Assembly: GCA_029262005.1 (NCBI GenBank)
Contig: JAJDAG010000032.1
Location: 27,058 to 91,057 of the forward strand
DNA from: Candidatus Zhuqueibacterota bacterium
Lineage (GTDB): Bacteria; Zhuqueibacterota; Zhuqueibacteria; Oceanimicrobiales; Oceanimicrobiaceae
Reading direction: 5' to 3'
Length of the DNA: 64,000 nt
This document shows, piece by piece, positions 8,756 through 18,412 of the stretch (position 1 is its first letter; every line of letters starts with the position of its first letter). Below the pieces are notes generated by a model. The model saw nothing but the letters and a program-made list of their open reading frames with translations, was not told the DNA's origin and made no database searches. Position numbers and translations under genes: made by a program.

Positions 8756-10225
8756 TTGGCAGAAGTGATCAAAGGCCCAGCTATCAGGCCCAGGCAAGCG
8801 ACAAAAAAGAAGTCGACGGTACTTTGTGTTGATCTGGACGGCACTTTACTGGCAACGGATGTTTTGTGGGAATCTGTTCTGTTGCTGTTAAAAAAGCAAC
8901 CGTGGATTGCAGCCCTGTTACCGCTTTGGTTGGCTAAAGGCAAAGCACACCTCAAACGTGAAATCGCCGACCGGGTGAAACTTAATCCGACAACCCTTCC
9001 CATTAGAAAGGATGTTCTGGAATATCTTCACGAAGAAAAGGGGAAAGGTCGAAAAATTGTGCTTGCCACTGCTTCGACAGGTTCGGCAGTAGCAGGCATT
9101 GCCAGTCATCTGGGCATTTTTACAGAGGTGCTCACCAGCGATGACACCGTGAACCTTGCCGGCGCCCGCAAGCGTGATCTGCTCGAAAAGAAGTATGGAA
9201 AAGGCGGGTTCGATTATATCGGCGACAGCGCAATTGATCTGCCCGTCTGGCAAGCGGCCAAAAGATCTTTTCTGGTTCAACCCTCTGGCAGGCTTCTGAA
9301 AAGAGCCGAAAAATGTGCAAATGTTGAGCAGGTTTTTTACTCAAAAGGAAGCGTACTGAAAGATGCCGTCAAAGCGATTCGTGTACATCAGTGGGTGAAA
9401 AACATTCTGATTTTTGTGCCATTGCTCATGGCCCACAAAGTACAGGCCGGCGCACAGATGTGGCAGGCTGTTTACGCCTTTATTGCATTTAGCCTTTGCG
9501 CTTCGAGCGTTTATATTTTAAACGATTTGTTTGACTTGCAATCAGACCGGGAGCATCCTAAAAAACGGCAACGTCCTTTTGCCGCAGGTAGGGTTTCGCT
9601 CCTGGCTGGATTTGCAGCAATCCCGGTTTTGCTGGTTTTGGCATTTGGCCTCGCCTGGTTTGCTTTGCCGAGCTCGTTTCTTAAGCTCATGGCGGTTTAT
9701 CTTCTCGTCACTTCCTTTTACAGTCTCTATTTCAAGCGTGTGGCCATACTTGATATTATGATTTTGGCTGCGCTTTACTCACTGCGCTTGCAAGCAGGCG
9801 GCCTGGCCGTGGAAGTCAGCATTTCTTCATGGTTGCTGGCATTTTCAATGTTTCTTTTCCTCAGTCTGGCTTTTGTCAAGCGCTACACAGAGTTGACCCT
9901 GCACAACGAAAATGGAGGAAAGCTTGTTGGACGAGGCTATTGCAAAAGCGATATTGAGATATTGCGCAGCATGGGTGCGGCAAGTGGCTACATTTCTGTT
10001 CTGGTGCTGGCGTTTTACGTGAACAGCCCTGAAGTCCGGGTGCTTTATTCCAACCCTGAAATACTCTGGGGCATGTGCCCACTTTGGCTTTACTGGATAA
10101 CGCGCATCTGGTTTCTTGCGCATCGTGGCACCATTGAGGATGATCCGATTGTTACGGCTCTTAAAGATCCGGTGAGTTATGTGACGGTTGCCATAATCTC
10201 TTCAATCGTGATTTTGGCGCTTTAA
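8756..10225 (+). CDS. HAD phosphatase-UbiA prenyltransferase fusion (DPPR-synthase-like)
   Basis: This 489-residue fusion has an N-terminal HAD domain (about 20-205) with the nucleophile motif D26-L-D28-GT, and a C-terminal polytopic UbiA domain (about 210-489) with N256-D257-xx-D260-xxx-D264. The UbiA half begins AIRVHQWVKN, like decaprenyl-phosphate phosphoribosyltransferase, which joins PRPP to a polyprenyl phosphate. The HAD half could remove the 5-phosphate from the product, joining the first two steps of polyprenyl-phospho-ribose formation (inference). DprE1- and DprE2-like genes follow directly. The proposed start is TTG at 8756, with GAGAGG 11 bases upstream; GTG at 8765 is an alternative, and no ATG lies before the HAD motif. 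Confidence 0.85.
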   Translation: MAEVIKGPAIRPRQATKKKSTVLCVDLDGTLLATDVLWESVLLLLKKQPWIAALLPLWLAKGKAHLKREIADRVKLNPTTLPIRKDVLEYLHEEKGKGRKIVLATASTGSAVAGIASHLGIFTEVLTSDDTVNLAGARKRDLLEKKYGKGGFDYIGDSAIDLPVWQAAKRSFLVQPSGRLLKRAEKCANVEQVFYSKGSVLKDAVKAIRVHQWVKNILIFVPLLMAHKVQAGAQMWQAVYAFIAFSLCASSVYILNDLFDLQSDREHPKKRQRPFAAGRVSLLAGFAAIPVLLVLAFGLAWFALPSSFLKLMAVYLLVTSFYSLYFKRVAILDIMILAALYSLRLQAGGLAVEVSISSWLLAFSMFLFLSLAFVKRYTELTLHNENGGKLVGRGYCKSDIEILRSMGAASGYISVLVLAFYVNSPEVRVLYSNPEILWGMCPLWLYWITRIWFLAHRGTIEDDPIVTALKDPVSYVTVAIISSIVILAL

Positions 10226-10237
10226 AGCAGACGATTT

Positions 10238-11590
10238 ATGACAACAAAAATTTCAGCCGAATCATATCAGTCGTGGGGTCGGTACCCGCAGGTTGAACAC
10301 AAATATGTACTGCCAATCTACTGGGGCCATGCGCTGCCGAACCTGGCTACAATTGATGAGCCGGTTTTACCTTATGGGTTTGGCAGAAGCTACGGCGACT
10401 CCTGTCTGAACGAGAATGGCGCATTGTTGGATGTAAGCCCCCTGAATCGCCTTATTTCATTTGATCGTAAAAAGGGCCTTCTGCGCTGTGAGGCAGGTGC
10501 TTCGCTTGAAAATATTCTAGCGGTGATCGTACAAGACGGGTGGTTCTTGCCGGTGGTGCCGGGCACGCGATTTGTTTCAGTTGGGGGTGCCATAGCCAAT
10601 GACATCCATGGGAAAAATCATCATCGCGCCGGAACATTTGGATGTCACGTCAAACGATTCGAACTCCTGCGTTCAAACGGTGAGCGTTTTATTTGTTCCT
10701 CCCGAAAAAACACTGCGCTTTTTCGAGCGACAATTGGCGGTCTGGGCTTAACCGGCTTGATTCTTTGGGCTGAAATTCAGCTAACGCCTATTACCAGTCA
10801 ACTGATTGATGTTGAGAAGATTCGTTTTCGCTCATTAACAGATTTTTTTAAACTTTCTGCCGAATCGGACAAAAATTTTGAGTACACCGTTGCCTGGATT
10901 GATTGCCTGGCAACAGGGGCGAATCTAGGTAGAGGTATTTTTATACGTGGAAATCATCACCAGCCTGCGCAAGTGGAATTGTCACAGCCATACATGAAAC
11001 AGGGGTTTGGAATCCCATTTGATCTGCCGGACTTTTGTTTGAATCGATATTCGATGTCGGCCTTTAATGGCTTTTACTATCGAGCCCAATTTAAGGAGCA
11101 CAGCCACGGGCAAACACCATTCGATAAATTCTTTTTTCCCTTAGACGGAATTCAGCACTGGAATAGAATTTATGGGCGGCGTGGGTTTTTACAATATCAA
11201 TGCGTCATTCCAACCGCCGCCGAGGAAAGTGCAATTGCTGAGATTTTGACCCTGACGGCAAAGTCCGGCGGCGGGTCTTTCCTTGCAGTGCTAAAACGGT
11301 TTGGTGAAATTAAATCTCCTGGACTGCTATCCTTTCCGCAGCCTGGTGCAACCCTGGCATTGGATTTTGCTTTTCGGGGACAAATGACGCTCGATTTTTT
11401 AGAAACGCTTGATACCGTCGTTCGGAAACAGGGTGGGGCAGTTTATCCTGCGAAGGACGCGCGGATGTCGGCTGAAAGTTTTCAAGCCTACTTTCCTCAG
11501 TGGGTTGATTTTCAGCAGCACGTTGATACTAAATTTCATTCCCGGTTTTGGCACAGGGTGACTCAGCCGGCAAATTCAAAGCAAAAATAG
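10238..11590 (+). CDS. dprE1-like: DprE1-like FAD-linked oxidase of polyprenyl-phospho-ribose
   Basis: This 450-residue FAD-binding oxidase closely matches decaprenylphosphoryl-ribose 2'-oxidase. The motif GGAIANDIHGKNHH (116-129) is nearly the mycobacterial DprE1 sequence, and PYGFGRSYGD upstream is the FAD/PP-loop start. DprE1 oxidises the ribose 2'-hydroxyl, and DprE2 then reduces it to give polyprenyl-phospho-arabinose. The segment matching mycobacterial Cys387, target of benzothiazinone drugs, reads GATLALDF here, so Ala374 replaces that Cys. The gene sits between the UbiA fusion and the DprE2-like SDR, the order expected for the pathway. Assignment to DprE1 rather than a general lactone oxidase rests on these motifs and the neighbours. 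Confidence 0.88.
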   Translation: MTTKISAESYQSWGRYPQVEHKYVLPIYWGHALPNLATIDEPVLPYGFGRSYGDSCLNENGALLDVSPLNRLISFDRKKGLLRCEAGASLENILAVIVQDGWFLPVVPGTRFVSVGGAIANDIHGKNHHRAGTFGCHVKRFELLRSNGERFICSSRKNTALFRATIGGLGLTGLILWAEIQLTPITSQLIDVEKIRFRSLTDFFKLSAESDKNFEYTVAWIDCLATGANLGRGIFIRGNHHQPAQVELSQPYMKQGFGIPFDLPDFCLNRYSMSAFNGFYYRAQFKEHSHGQTPFDKFFFPLDGIQHWNRIYGRRGFLQYQCVIPTAAEESAIAEILTLTAKSGGGSFLAVLKRFGEIKSPGLLSFPQPGATLALDFAFRGQMTLDFLETLDTVVRKQGGAVYPAKDARMSAESFQAYFPQWVDFQQHVDTKFHSRFWHRVTQPANSKQK

Positions 11591-11629
11591 CGCGCCAATA
11601 ATAACACCACTTTCTGAAAGACATCTGCA

Positions 11630-12376
11630 ATGAATCAACCAACCAAAATATTGATAATTGGTGCAACATCGGCGATTGCTCACGAAACTGCGAAGCTCTT
11701 TGCCCGGGACAAAGCCGAGCTCTACCTGGTTGGACGATCTCCTGAAAAGTCAAAGTCTGTGCAAAACGACTTGCTCGCGCGTGGCGCCACTTCCGCGACT
11801 TGCGTCACTTTGGATCTTGCAGAACTCGGCAAGCATGAGAAGCTCATCACCACGGCTGTAGAGAAATTAGGCCGACTTGATGCTGTTTTGATAGCGCATG
11901 GTTCGTTGGGCGAACAGGCGCTGTGTGAACAAGACGTGGCCGCGACTCTCAGCGAATTGACCACCAACTGCTTGAGCGTGATTTCTCTTCTGACGATTTT
12001 GGCCAATTATTTTGAAAAACAAAAGAAGGGTTGCATTGCCGTAATTTCTTCGGTTGCGGGTGAGCGTGGTCGCAAAAGCAACTATGTTTACGGCACAGCA
12101 AAAGGCGCGGTCTCTATTTTCCTGCAAGGTCTGCGCAACCGTTTAGCCAGCTCCGGTGTTCGGGTTGTTACGATTAAGCCCGGCTTTGTCGACACACCCA
12201 TGACCGCAGCCATTCCCAAGAATGCGCTTTTTGCCAAACCGGGTGATGTTGGGGCGGCAATTTACAAGGCCATGCAGAGTGGCAAGGAAGTTGTGTATAC
12301 ACCAGGGTTTTGGTGGCCAATTATGGTTGTCATCAAGAGTATACCTGAGTCAATTTTCAAAAAGTTAAGTTTGTGA
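11630..12376 (+). CDS. dprE2-like: DprE2-like short-chain dehydrogenase
   Basis: This 248-residue classical SDR has the nucleotide-binding loop GATSAIA (11-17) and the catalytic pair Y154-x3-K158 in SNYVYGTAKG, with Ser141 in ISSVAGERGR. The phrase GERGRKSNYVYG is typical of DprE2, the NADH-dependent keto-reductase that completes epimerisation of polyprenyl-phospho-ribose to the arabinose form. It follows the DprE1-like gene by 39 bases. The pair plus the UbiA fusion make a self-contained arabinose donor pathway. A role in reducing a different keto-sugar cannot be excluded, but the context strongly favours DprE2. Confidence 0.85.
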   Translation: MNQPTKILIIGATSAIAHETAKLFARDKAELYLVGRSPEKSKSVQNDLLARGATSATCVTLDLAELGKHEKLITTAVEKLGRLDAVLIAHGSLGEQALCEQDVAATLSELTTNCLSVISLLTILANYFEKQKKGCIAVISSVAGERGRKSNYVYGTAKGAVSIFLQGLRNRLASSGVRVVTIKPGFVDTPMTAAIPKNALFAKPGDVGAAIYKAMQSGKEVVYTPGFWWPIMVVIKSIPESIFKKLSL

Positions 12377-12412
12377 ACAGAATGGTGAGAGATAACTGAT
12401 GAGACAAACTAA

Positions 12413-13756
12413 ATGTTAAAAAAGAAAACAATCTTTTTCATCGCTTTTGTAAGTTTTGCATACGGTATTGTGACGGCTACCTATAACCTTTTTCCCTATA
12501 GCGCGCTGCGTTATGGCTATAAAGCGGCCCAACATTTACTCACCAAAGAAGAGACCCGGAGTAGCGGGTTCTGGCATGTTGCCCGGCAGATGGAGGACGA
12601 GGCAATAAGCGATGAACAGCGCGAGGGCATTGAGAAACTGGCTTCACTGCCGTATTTGCGTGGCTCAAAAGCGGCGAAAGATGTTCAGGATGTCACTATT
12701 TATGACAAAACCTTTGCGCAGGATGGATTCAATTTTTATGTTTCCGGCCACGGACCGGAAGCTTTTCTGCTCGATATGCAAGGAAATCTGCTGCATAAGT
12801 GGCGTTATGCCTACGAAGAAATTTGGCCGGATGAGCTGCCCTTTGATGAGTGGGAAATACACAAAACCTTTTGGCGGCGTGCTCATCTGTTCGCTAACGG
12901 AGACGTTCTTGCTGTGTTTGAGGGCATCGGTCTCGTGAAAATTGACAAAGATTCAAAGCTGCTTTGGGCCAAACAAATCAGGAGCCATCATGATGTTTTC
13001 GTTGACGGCCAGGAACAAATTTATACATTGACCCGAAGATGGCGACAAGAGCACGACAAATTGAGTTTTGAGGGAAAGTATCTGGAAGATTTTGTCACTG
13101 TGCTTTCAATGGAAGGAAGGGAAATTCGGAAAGTGTCTGTGCTGGAAAGCTTCCTTAATTCGGACTATGCATCGTTGCTCATAAATACGGCCCGAAAGGG
13201 TGATATTCTTCATACCAATACTGTGGAAGTCATAGATAGTCAAGTCGCTGCTACATCTCCGATGTTCAAGGAAGGAAATGTGCTGATATCCAGTCCGACA
13301 TTGCATGTCATTGCCGTTATTGATATGGAACTCGAAAAAGTGGTATGGGCATTGTCGGGGATGTGGAAATATCAACATCAACCGACGTTGCTGAACAATG
13401 GCAATATACTGCTTTTTGACAATTTGGGCGATGGCGGCAAGTCGAAAGTCGTTGAGTTCAATCCGCTAACCCAGAACGTTGTGTGGGCTTATCGCAGTAC
13501 CTTGGAAAACGAGTTTCTGTCAAAGACCAGCGGCTCGAATCAACGACTTGCAAATGGGAATACACTTATTACCGAGTCAAACAACGGTCGCGCTTTTGAA
13601 GTGACACCAGACAAAGAAATCGTTTGGGAGTTTATGAATCCATTCAGAGCCGGTGACAAAAAGGAACTCGTCGCCACGCTGTTTGAGGTTGTTCGCCTAA
13701 ATAATTCGATGTTTGCAGATGAGACCTGGTTAGACATTGCTACGGGCACAAACTAA
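12413..13756 (+). CDS. Arylsulfotransferase (ASST)-like membrane-anchored beta-propeller protein
   Basis: This 447-residue protein has one N-terminal hydrophobic anchor (about residues 6-25) and should therefore face the periplasm. The body is a repeated beta-propeller pattern with turns such as [22 protein letters not shown] and [11 protein letters not shown], typical of arylsulfotransferase-like proteins. Candidate active-site histidines are H192-H193 (RSHHDV) and H267 (LHTNTVEV). ASST enzymes move sulfate between aryl or alcohol groups without PAPS, using a transiently sulfated His. Whether this member has that activity is unproven, as many family members are uncharacterised. It sits between the arabinose-donor genes and the GT-C transferase, so it may modify the glycan or the peptide outside the cell. 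Confidence 0.7.
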   Translation: MLKKKTIFFIAFVSFAYGIVTATYNLFPYSALRYGYKAAQHLLTKEETRSSGFWHVARQMEDEAISDEQREGIEKLASLPYLRGSKAAKDVQDVTIYDKTFAQDGFNFYVSGHGPEAFLLDMQGNLLHKWRYAYEEIWPDELPFDEWEIHKTFWRRAHLFANGDVLAVFEGIGLVKIDKDSKLLWAKQIRSHHDVFVDGQEQIYTLTRRWRQEHDKLSFEGKYLEDFVTVLSMEGREIRKVSVLESFLNSDYASLLINTARKGDILHTNTVEVIDSQVAATSPMFKEGNVLISSPTLHVIAVIDMELEKVVWALSGMWKYQHQPTLLNNGNILLFDNLGDGGKSKVVEFNPLTQNVVWAYRSTLENEFLSKTSGSNQRLANGNTLITESNNGRAFEVTPDKEIVWEFMNPFRAGDKKELVATLFEVVRLNNSMFADETWLDIATGTN

Positions 13757-13766
13757 GACGAAATTT

Positions 13767-15392
13767 ATGTTGAATTCCATTGCAACAAAGGGTTCTGAGC
13801 AGAAAAAAACGCTCGCCATATTGGTTCTTGTGACCATCGCTTCGGTGCTGGCCAGCCTTTTTATGGTGAATCAGGAGATCTGGTTAGATGATTCCTTTAT
13901 CTCTTTTCGCTATGCGAAAAACCTGCACAATGGCCTGGGGCTGGTGTTCAATGCCGGCGAGCGGGTTGAGGGTTACACCAATTTCCTTTGGACGTTGTTT
14001 TCTTATGTGGGGATTAAACTTGGCTTCGAGGCAATCAACTTTAGTCACGCGTTGAGCATTTTCGCGCAAGCCGTAACACTGTATTTAATTTTTACTCTGG
14101 GTAATACTGTATCCCGGACCGCCTATTGGGCGCTTCTGGCGCCGGTGTTTTTGGCTTTCAATGTGGCATTTGTTTCCTACCCGGCAATGGGCATGGAGAC
14201 CACTTTTTTTACCATGTTGGTTATTCTGGCATTTGTCTGTTTTTCGCGCAATGTTCACCAAAATGTTCCCGGAGGCCTGGTTGTGGGGGCCATCTTGCTG
14301 GGCATTGCATTAACGCGCTTTGACGGCTTCGTGCTGGTTCTGATCATGCTGGGTTATCGCGTGCTGGTTGCACGGGAGATCAAAAAGAACATTCCGGTTG
14401 TTCTGGTCTTTGTCGTCGGGTTGGCGCTTTACAACTTTTGGCGCCTGAGCTACTATCCGACACCACTGCCCAATACGTTTTATGCCAAAGTGGGTTTTTC
14501 TATGCAGCAGCTATGGCATGGAATGAAATATGTTTTGCACTTTTTCGTTGACAGCGGCCACTATCTTATTATATTAGGAATTGCATCTCTTCTGCAAAAG
14601 CGCATTTCACCGCTGGTCAGATTTGCCGCATGGGTTGTTTCCTGGCAACTGGTTTATATTATCCTTGTAGGGGGAGACTGGATGCCGTATTTCAGGTTTA
14701 TCATCCCGGTCTTACCGCTCCTGTTTTTTTTGATGCAGGAAGGTCTTTGGTCCGTTTTCGAACGCATGAAATCAGTACAACGGACAGGTCGGCTGCCTGT
14801 GGCACTGGCGGTGGTAACCTCGCTACTATTTTTTCTATTTGTATGCAAACCGCTCGTTGGCGCATCATCGTTTAACCGGCAGATGCGGGGTGGCTTTTTT
14901 CGGCCTCTGCACGCACGAACAATCGGACTGTATTTGGATAAAGCATTGCCTTCAGATTATGTTGTCGCTATCGAATGGGCAGGCATTATGCCCTATTATA
15001 TGCATCAGCGCGTGTTGGATACGGCCGGCTTGACGGACAGGGACATTGTTTTGCAAGACTTTCCAAGCTTTCCAATGGGGCGCGCATCGACGCCTGAATA
15101 CATTGCCGGCAGGAAACCACACTTAATTGTCACCTGCGCTCAAATTTTTGATTCATTGGCAGAGGCTGTGGCCGGCACCACTCGGCGTTTCAGTTTTCTG
15201 CCGGAGGGTAATTTTGTTCACGACTATTATGCAACACTGAGTAGTCCGGGTTCACCCTACAGTGCGCGTATTATGAAGATTAGCGACCAGGCTTATTGGC
15301 CGGTTTTGGTGCGACGGGATTTACTGGATTCACAACTCTTTATAGAAGGCGATTTGATTGGTAGTAGTAAACAGGAGGAAGGAAAACGATGA
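13767..15392 (+). CDS. AftB-like GT-C arabinofuranosyltransferase
   Basis: This polytopic 541-residue protein has the GT-C acidic pair in the first external loop (D41-D42) and continues with [25 protein letters not shown]. The sequence N-G-x-G-x-V-F-N-x-GERVE is the hallmark shared with AftB, which adds terminal arabinofuranose from polyprenyl-phospho-arabinose. About ten hydrophobic segments span residues 15-370, with a soluble C-terminal part from about 380. It is encoded next to the complete donor pathway, so donor and transferase fit together. The ATG at 13767 is chosen: a TTG 30 bases upstream lies inside the previous gene. The stop overlaps the SHMT-like start (ATGA). Confidence 0.75.
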   Translation: MLNSIATKGSEQKKTLAILVLVTIASVLASLFMVNQEIWLDDSFISFRYAKNLHNGLGLVFNAGERVEGYTNFLWTLFSYVGIKLGFEAINFSHALSIFAQAVTLYLIFTLGNTVSRTAYWALLAPVFLAFNVAFVSYPAMGMETTFFTMLVILAFVCFSRNVHQNVPGGLVVGAILLGIALTRFDGFVLVLIMLGYRVLVAREIKKNIPVVLVFVVGLALYNFWRLSYYPTPLPNTFYAKVGFSMQQLWHGMKYVLHFFVDSGHYLIILGIASLLQKRISPLVRFAAWVVSWQLVYIILVGGDWMPYFRFIIPVLPLLFFLMQEGLWSVFERMKSVQRTGRLPVALAVVTSLLFFLFVCKPLVGASSFNRQMRGGFFRPLHARTIGLYLDKALPSDYVVAIEWAGIMPYYMHQRVLDTAGLTDRDIVLQDFPSFPMGRASTPEYIAGRKPHLIVTCAQIFDSLAEAVAGTTRRFSFLPEGNFVHDYYATLSSPGSPYSARIMKISDQAYWPVLVRRDLLDSQLFIEGDLIGSSKQEEGKR

Positions 15393-16792
15393 GCGATAAG
15401 GTATTGACTGAATTTGTACAACGTGGAATCGAACTTTTGCGTGAAGGTGACCCGGCACTGCACGGTTTGCTGCACGATGAATATAAGCGTCAGGCCAATG
15501 TGTTAACCATGGTGGCCGCTTCTAGCGTGGCGCATCCATCGGTGCTGATTTGTGAGGCTATGACGCCGGTAAATGTCACTGCGGAAGGGTATCCGGGTGC
15601 TCGTTTTCATGCTGGGTGTCCAGTTATTGATAAAATTGAGCAACTGGCCATCGACCGGGCAAAAACCGCTTTCAAAGCTCAGTTCGCAAATGTACAAGTA
15701 CACTCTGCGACGACCGCCAACCAGATTTTGATGTGCAGCCTGCTCAAGGCCGGCGACACATTGCTCGGGCTTGAGCTGAATTCAGGCGGTCATTTAACCC
15801 ATGGGGCCAGGCCGTCAATTTCCGGTCAATACTTCAATGCAGTCGGTTATGCGCTGTGTGAAAACGGCGATATCAATTACGAGCAAGTAGCGCAGTTGGC
15901 ACGGGAACACAAGCCTAAGCTCATTATCTGCGGAACCACGGCATATCCACGCGTCATTGATTTTGCGCGATTCAGAGCCATTGCGGATGAAGTGGGTGCA
16001 TATCTGCTTGCTGACATTACCCACATCGCAGGCCTTGTTGTTGCTGGTCTCCATCCAAGTCCGATCGATCATGCGCATTTTACTACCACCTGCACCCATA
16101 AGCAACTGTACGGCCCTCGCGGTGGCCTGATCCTGATTGGCAAAGACCATGACACGATTGCCTCTGACGGAAAAACCCCCCTGTCACAAATGGTACAGCG
16201 TGCTGTTTTTCCTTTTTTTCAGGGAGCGCCAAACCTGAATTCAATCGCGGCCAAGGCACGCGCTCTGGCACTGATTGTAGAACCGGCGTTTATTGAAGTT
16301 GCCAGGCGAATCAAGGCGGACGCGAGCGCTCTGGCCGAATGGTTCATCGCAAATGGCTATGGCGTAGTGACCGGCGGTACAGATAATCACCTTGTGGTTG
16401 TTGATGTTTTTGCAAAAGGAATTACCGGCATTGTCGCTGAAAAAGCGCTTGAGGATTGCAACATCATAGTTAATAAAAACAGAATCCCCGGTGACCAGAA
16501 ATCGGCGTTTGTCACCAGCGGCATTCGCATCGGCACCAACAGCCTGGCCCTGAAAGGGATGGGACCGGAGGAAATGCAGATATGTGGTGCTTTGGTGCAT
16601 CAAGTTTTGGCCAATGTACAAGCTGTTGACGACAAGAATTACACTCTGGATGATTCTGTTCGGCATGAAGTGAGAAGCAAAGTAAAAGAGATGTGTGCTA
16701 AATTCCCGATTCCATCTTATCCCGCTATGAACAGCACTGAACAGCCCTCAGTTTTTCAGGATAGTTTATCAGCAGTGTCGGCCTCTTTGTAA
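15389..16792 (+). CDS. SHMT-like PLP enzyme with altered active-site tyrosines
   Basis: This 467-residue protein matches serine hydroxymethyltransferase along its length. The PLP lysine is K238 ([12 protein letters not shown]), the catalytic Glu is E66 (AEGYPG), and SGIRIGT holds the carboxylate-binding Arg. Two tyrosines essential in E. coli GlyA are replaced: Tyr55 by T64, and Tyr65 by H74 (RFHAGC). It is therefore unlikely to be a housekeeping GlyA. SHMT-like relatives in natural-product pathways include threonine transaldolases such as ObiH, LipK and fluorothreonine transaldolase, and alpha-methylserine enzymes. It may make a beta-hydroxy or alpha-substituted amino acid for the assembly line. 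A very strong ribosome binding site (AGGAGGAAGG, 15373-15382) precedes it. Confidence 0.85.
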   Translation: MSDKVLTEFVQRGIELLREGDPALHGLLHDEYKRQANVLTMVAASSVAHPSVLICEAMTPVNVTAEGYPGARFHAGCPVIDKIEQLAIDRAKTAFKAQFANVQVHSATTANQILMCSLLKAGDTLLGLELNSGGHLTHGARPSISGQYFNAVGYALCENGDINYEQVAQLAREHKPKLIICGTTAYPRVIDFARFRAIADEVGAYLLADITHIAGLVVAGLHPSPIDHAHFTTTCTHKQLYGPRGGLILIGKDHDTIASDGKTPLSQMVQRAVFPFFQGAPNLNSIAAKARALALIVEPAFIEVARRIKADASALAEWFIANGYGVVTGGTDNHLVVVDVFAKGITGIVAEKALEDCNIIVNKNRIPGDQKSAFVTSGIRIGTNSLALKGMGPEEMQICGALVHQVLANVQAVDDKNYTLDDSVRHEVRSKVKEMCAKFPIPSYPAMNSTEQPSVFQDSLSAVSASL

Positions 16793-16830
16793 GTATATTT
16801 CTATGATGTATTTGATTAAAGTGAGCTAAT

Positions 16831-18411
16831 GTGAGCAGCTTTACACAAGACAGAACAAAATTGCTCAGTCAATTGCTGCAGCAAAAGGGCATTACAGGTG
16901 CGACAGCAAAGCCAATTCCTCGCAGAGAAAGCGGTGATGCACCGGTGGCTTCTTTTTTACAGGAAGGCTTGTGGTTTCTGGATCAATTGGATCCTGGAAG
17001 GGCTACATACAACGTGCCCGGAGCCACAAGAATCTGTGGCCACCTGGATGTCGATGCATTGCAGCGAACTTTGAGCGAGATTGTCAGGCGACATGAAGCG
17101 TTACGTACCAGGTTTCGCACTGAGGCTGGAAAGCCGTATCAAGTGATTTTGCCTGAGTTGCGCGTTGACCTTGAGTGCACGGATCTGGCAAACCTCCCCC
17201 TCGAAGAAAGCGAAGCAGAAGTATTGCGCAGAGCCACCGACGAGGCTCGCAGCGGCTTTGATCTGGCAACCGGTCCCTTATTTCGTTTTGCTTTGCTGCG
17301 ACTTAAAGCGGATGAGCATGTTCTAATTTTGAATATTCATCATATTGTTACAGACGGCTGGTCCATGGGTGTTTTCACGCGGGAATTGTTTGCTCTTTAT
17401 GAAGCGTACAGCAAAGGGTTGGCGTCTCCTTTGCCGGAATTGCCGATTCAATTTTCTGATTTTGCTGTCTGGCAACGCAAGTGGCTGCATGGAGAAAATT
17501 TAAACCGGCAGCTTTCTTATTGGCAAAAACAACTGAGAGGCCCGCTGCCCAATTTGGAATTACCCACAGACAGGCCCCGTCCGGCATTTCAGACACCCGG
17601 CGGCAGTCATCTGACAATGAAGCTGTCGGATTCCATGAGTATTGCCCTGCGAATGCTCACCAAACGTGAGGATTCGACTCTTTTCGAGCTCTTGCTGGCG
17701 GCGTTTAATATTTTGCTGCATCACTACTCCGGACAGAAGGACATCATCGTTGGGTCGCCGGTGGCAAATCGCAACAGAAAAGAACTTGAGCCACTCATCG
17801 GCTACTTTGTAAATATGTTGCCACTTCGCATGGATTTATCGGGCAATCCGGGGTTTTCACAACTGCTTGAACGCGTCCACAAAGTCACAATGGAAGCGCA
17901 TGAACATCAGGATTTACCTTTCGCAAAGTTAGTTGAAGAGCTTGGTCTGGCACGCGATATGAGCAGAAATCCTGTGTTTCAGGCTGAATTTATCTTGCTA
18001 ACCGAGGAGCACGCACCACCTGTTTATGGTTATGGTTTTCGTTCGCCCATTCAGGAAGCGCGCCATTTGGCCGGGTTAACTCTAACGCCAATTGATGTTG
18101 AAAGTGGTGTTTCCAAATTTGATTTGGTGGTACTGCTGTGGGACATGCCCGATGGCATTAGCGGTACTTTTGAGTACAAAGCGGATTTGTTTGATGCGGA
18201 AACCATCCAACACATGATGAAGAATTTTGAACTGTTACTCAGTATAATTGTTGCGCATCCGGAGATCCACCTGGATACATTCAAAGATAAGCTCGCCGCG
18301 CCGCGGCAAAAAGTTGCGGAGTTGGCGCCAAAAAGTCTTAAGCGTGCAAGTACGCTCAAGTTGAAGAACATCAAACGTAGATCCGCAGTGACCACAAGTT
18401 CGGAGGAATAA
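16831..18411 (+). CDS. Free-standing NRPS condensation domain protein
   Basis: This 526-residue protein is one condensation (C) domain with no adenylation or carrier domain. The catalytic motif is intact: H170-H171-IVT-D175-G176. The first core motif reads S41-FLQEG-LW, with Gly46 where Arg is usual. The N-terminal segment (TKLLSQLLQQKG) resembles that of the NRPS at 38272, and a basic tail (KSLKRASTLKLKNIKRR) may be a docking segment. No epimerisation domain precedes it, so it is probably of the LCL type. Its neighbours, a hydroxylase and an NRPS whose own C domain lacks both His, suggest it supplies condensation in trans (inference). It starts at GTG; the ATG two bases earlier is out of frame. 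Confidence 0.88.
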   Translation: MSSFTQDRTKLLSQLLQQKGITGATAKPIPRRESGDAPVASFLQEGLWFLDQLDPGRATYNVPGATRICGHLDVDALQRTLSEIVRRHEALRTRFRTEAGKPYQVILPELRVDLECTDLANLPLEESEAEVLRRATDEARSGFDLATGPLFRFALLRLKADEHVLILNIHHIVTDGWSMGVFTRELFALYEAYSKGLASPLPELPIQFSDFAVWQRKWLHGENLNRQLSYWQKQLRGPLPNLELPTDRPRPAFQTPGGSHLTMKLSDSMSIALRMLTKREDSTLFELLLAAFNILLHHYSGQKDIIVGSPVANRNRKELEPLIGYFVNMLPLRMDLSGNPGFSQLLERVHKVTMEAHEHQDLPFAKLVEELGLARDMSRNPVFQAEFILLTEEHAPPVYGYGFRSPIQEARHLAGLTLTPIDVESGVSKFDLVVLLWDMPDGISGTFEYKADLFDAETIQHMMKNFELLLSIIVAHPEIHLDTFKDKLAAPRQKVAELAPKSLKRASTLKLKNIKRRSAVTTSSEE

Positions 18412-18412
18412 A

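Noticed and set aside
13737..13766. Earlier TTG start for the AftB-like protein
   Set aside because: It lies inside the preceding gene, has no ribosome binding site and adds a polar segment. ATG at 13767 is better.
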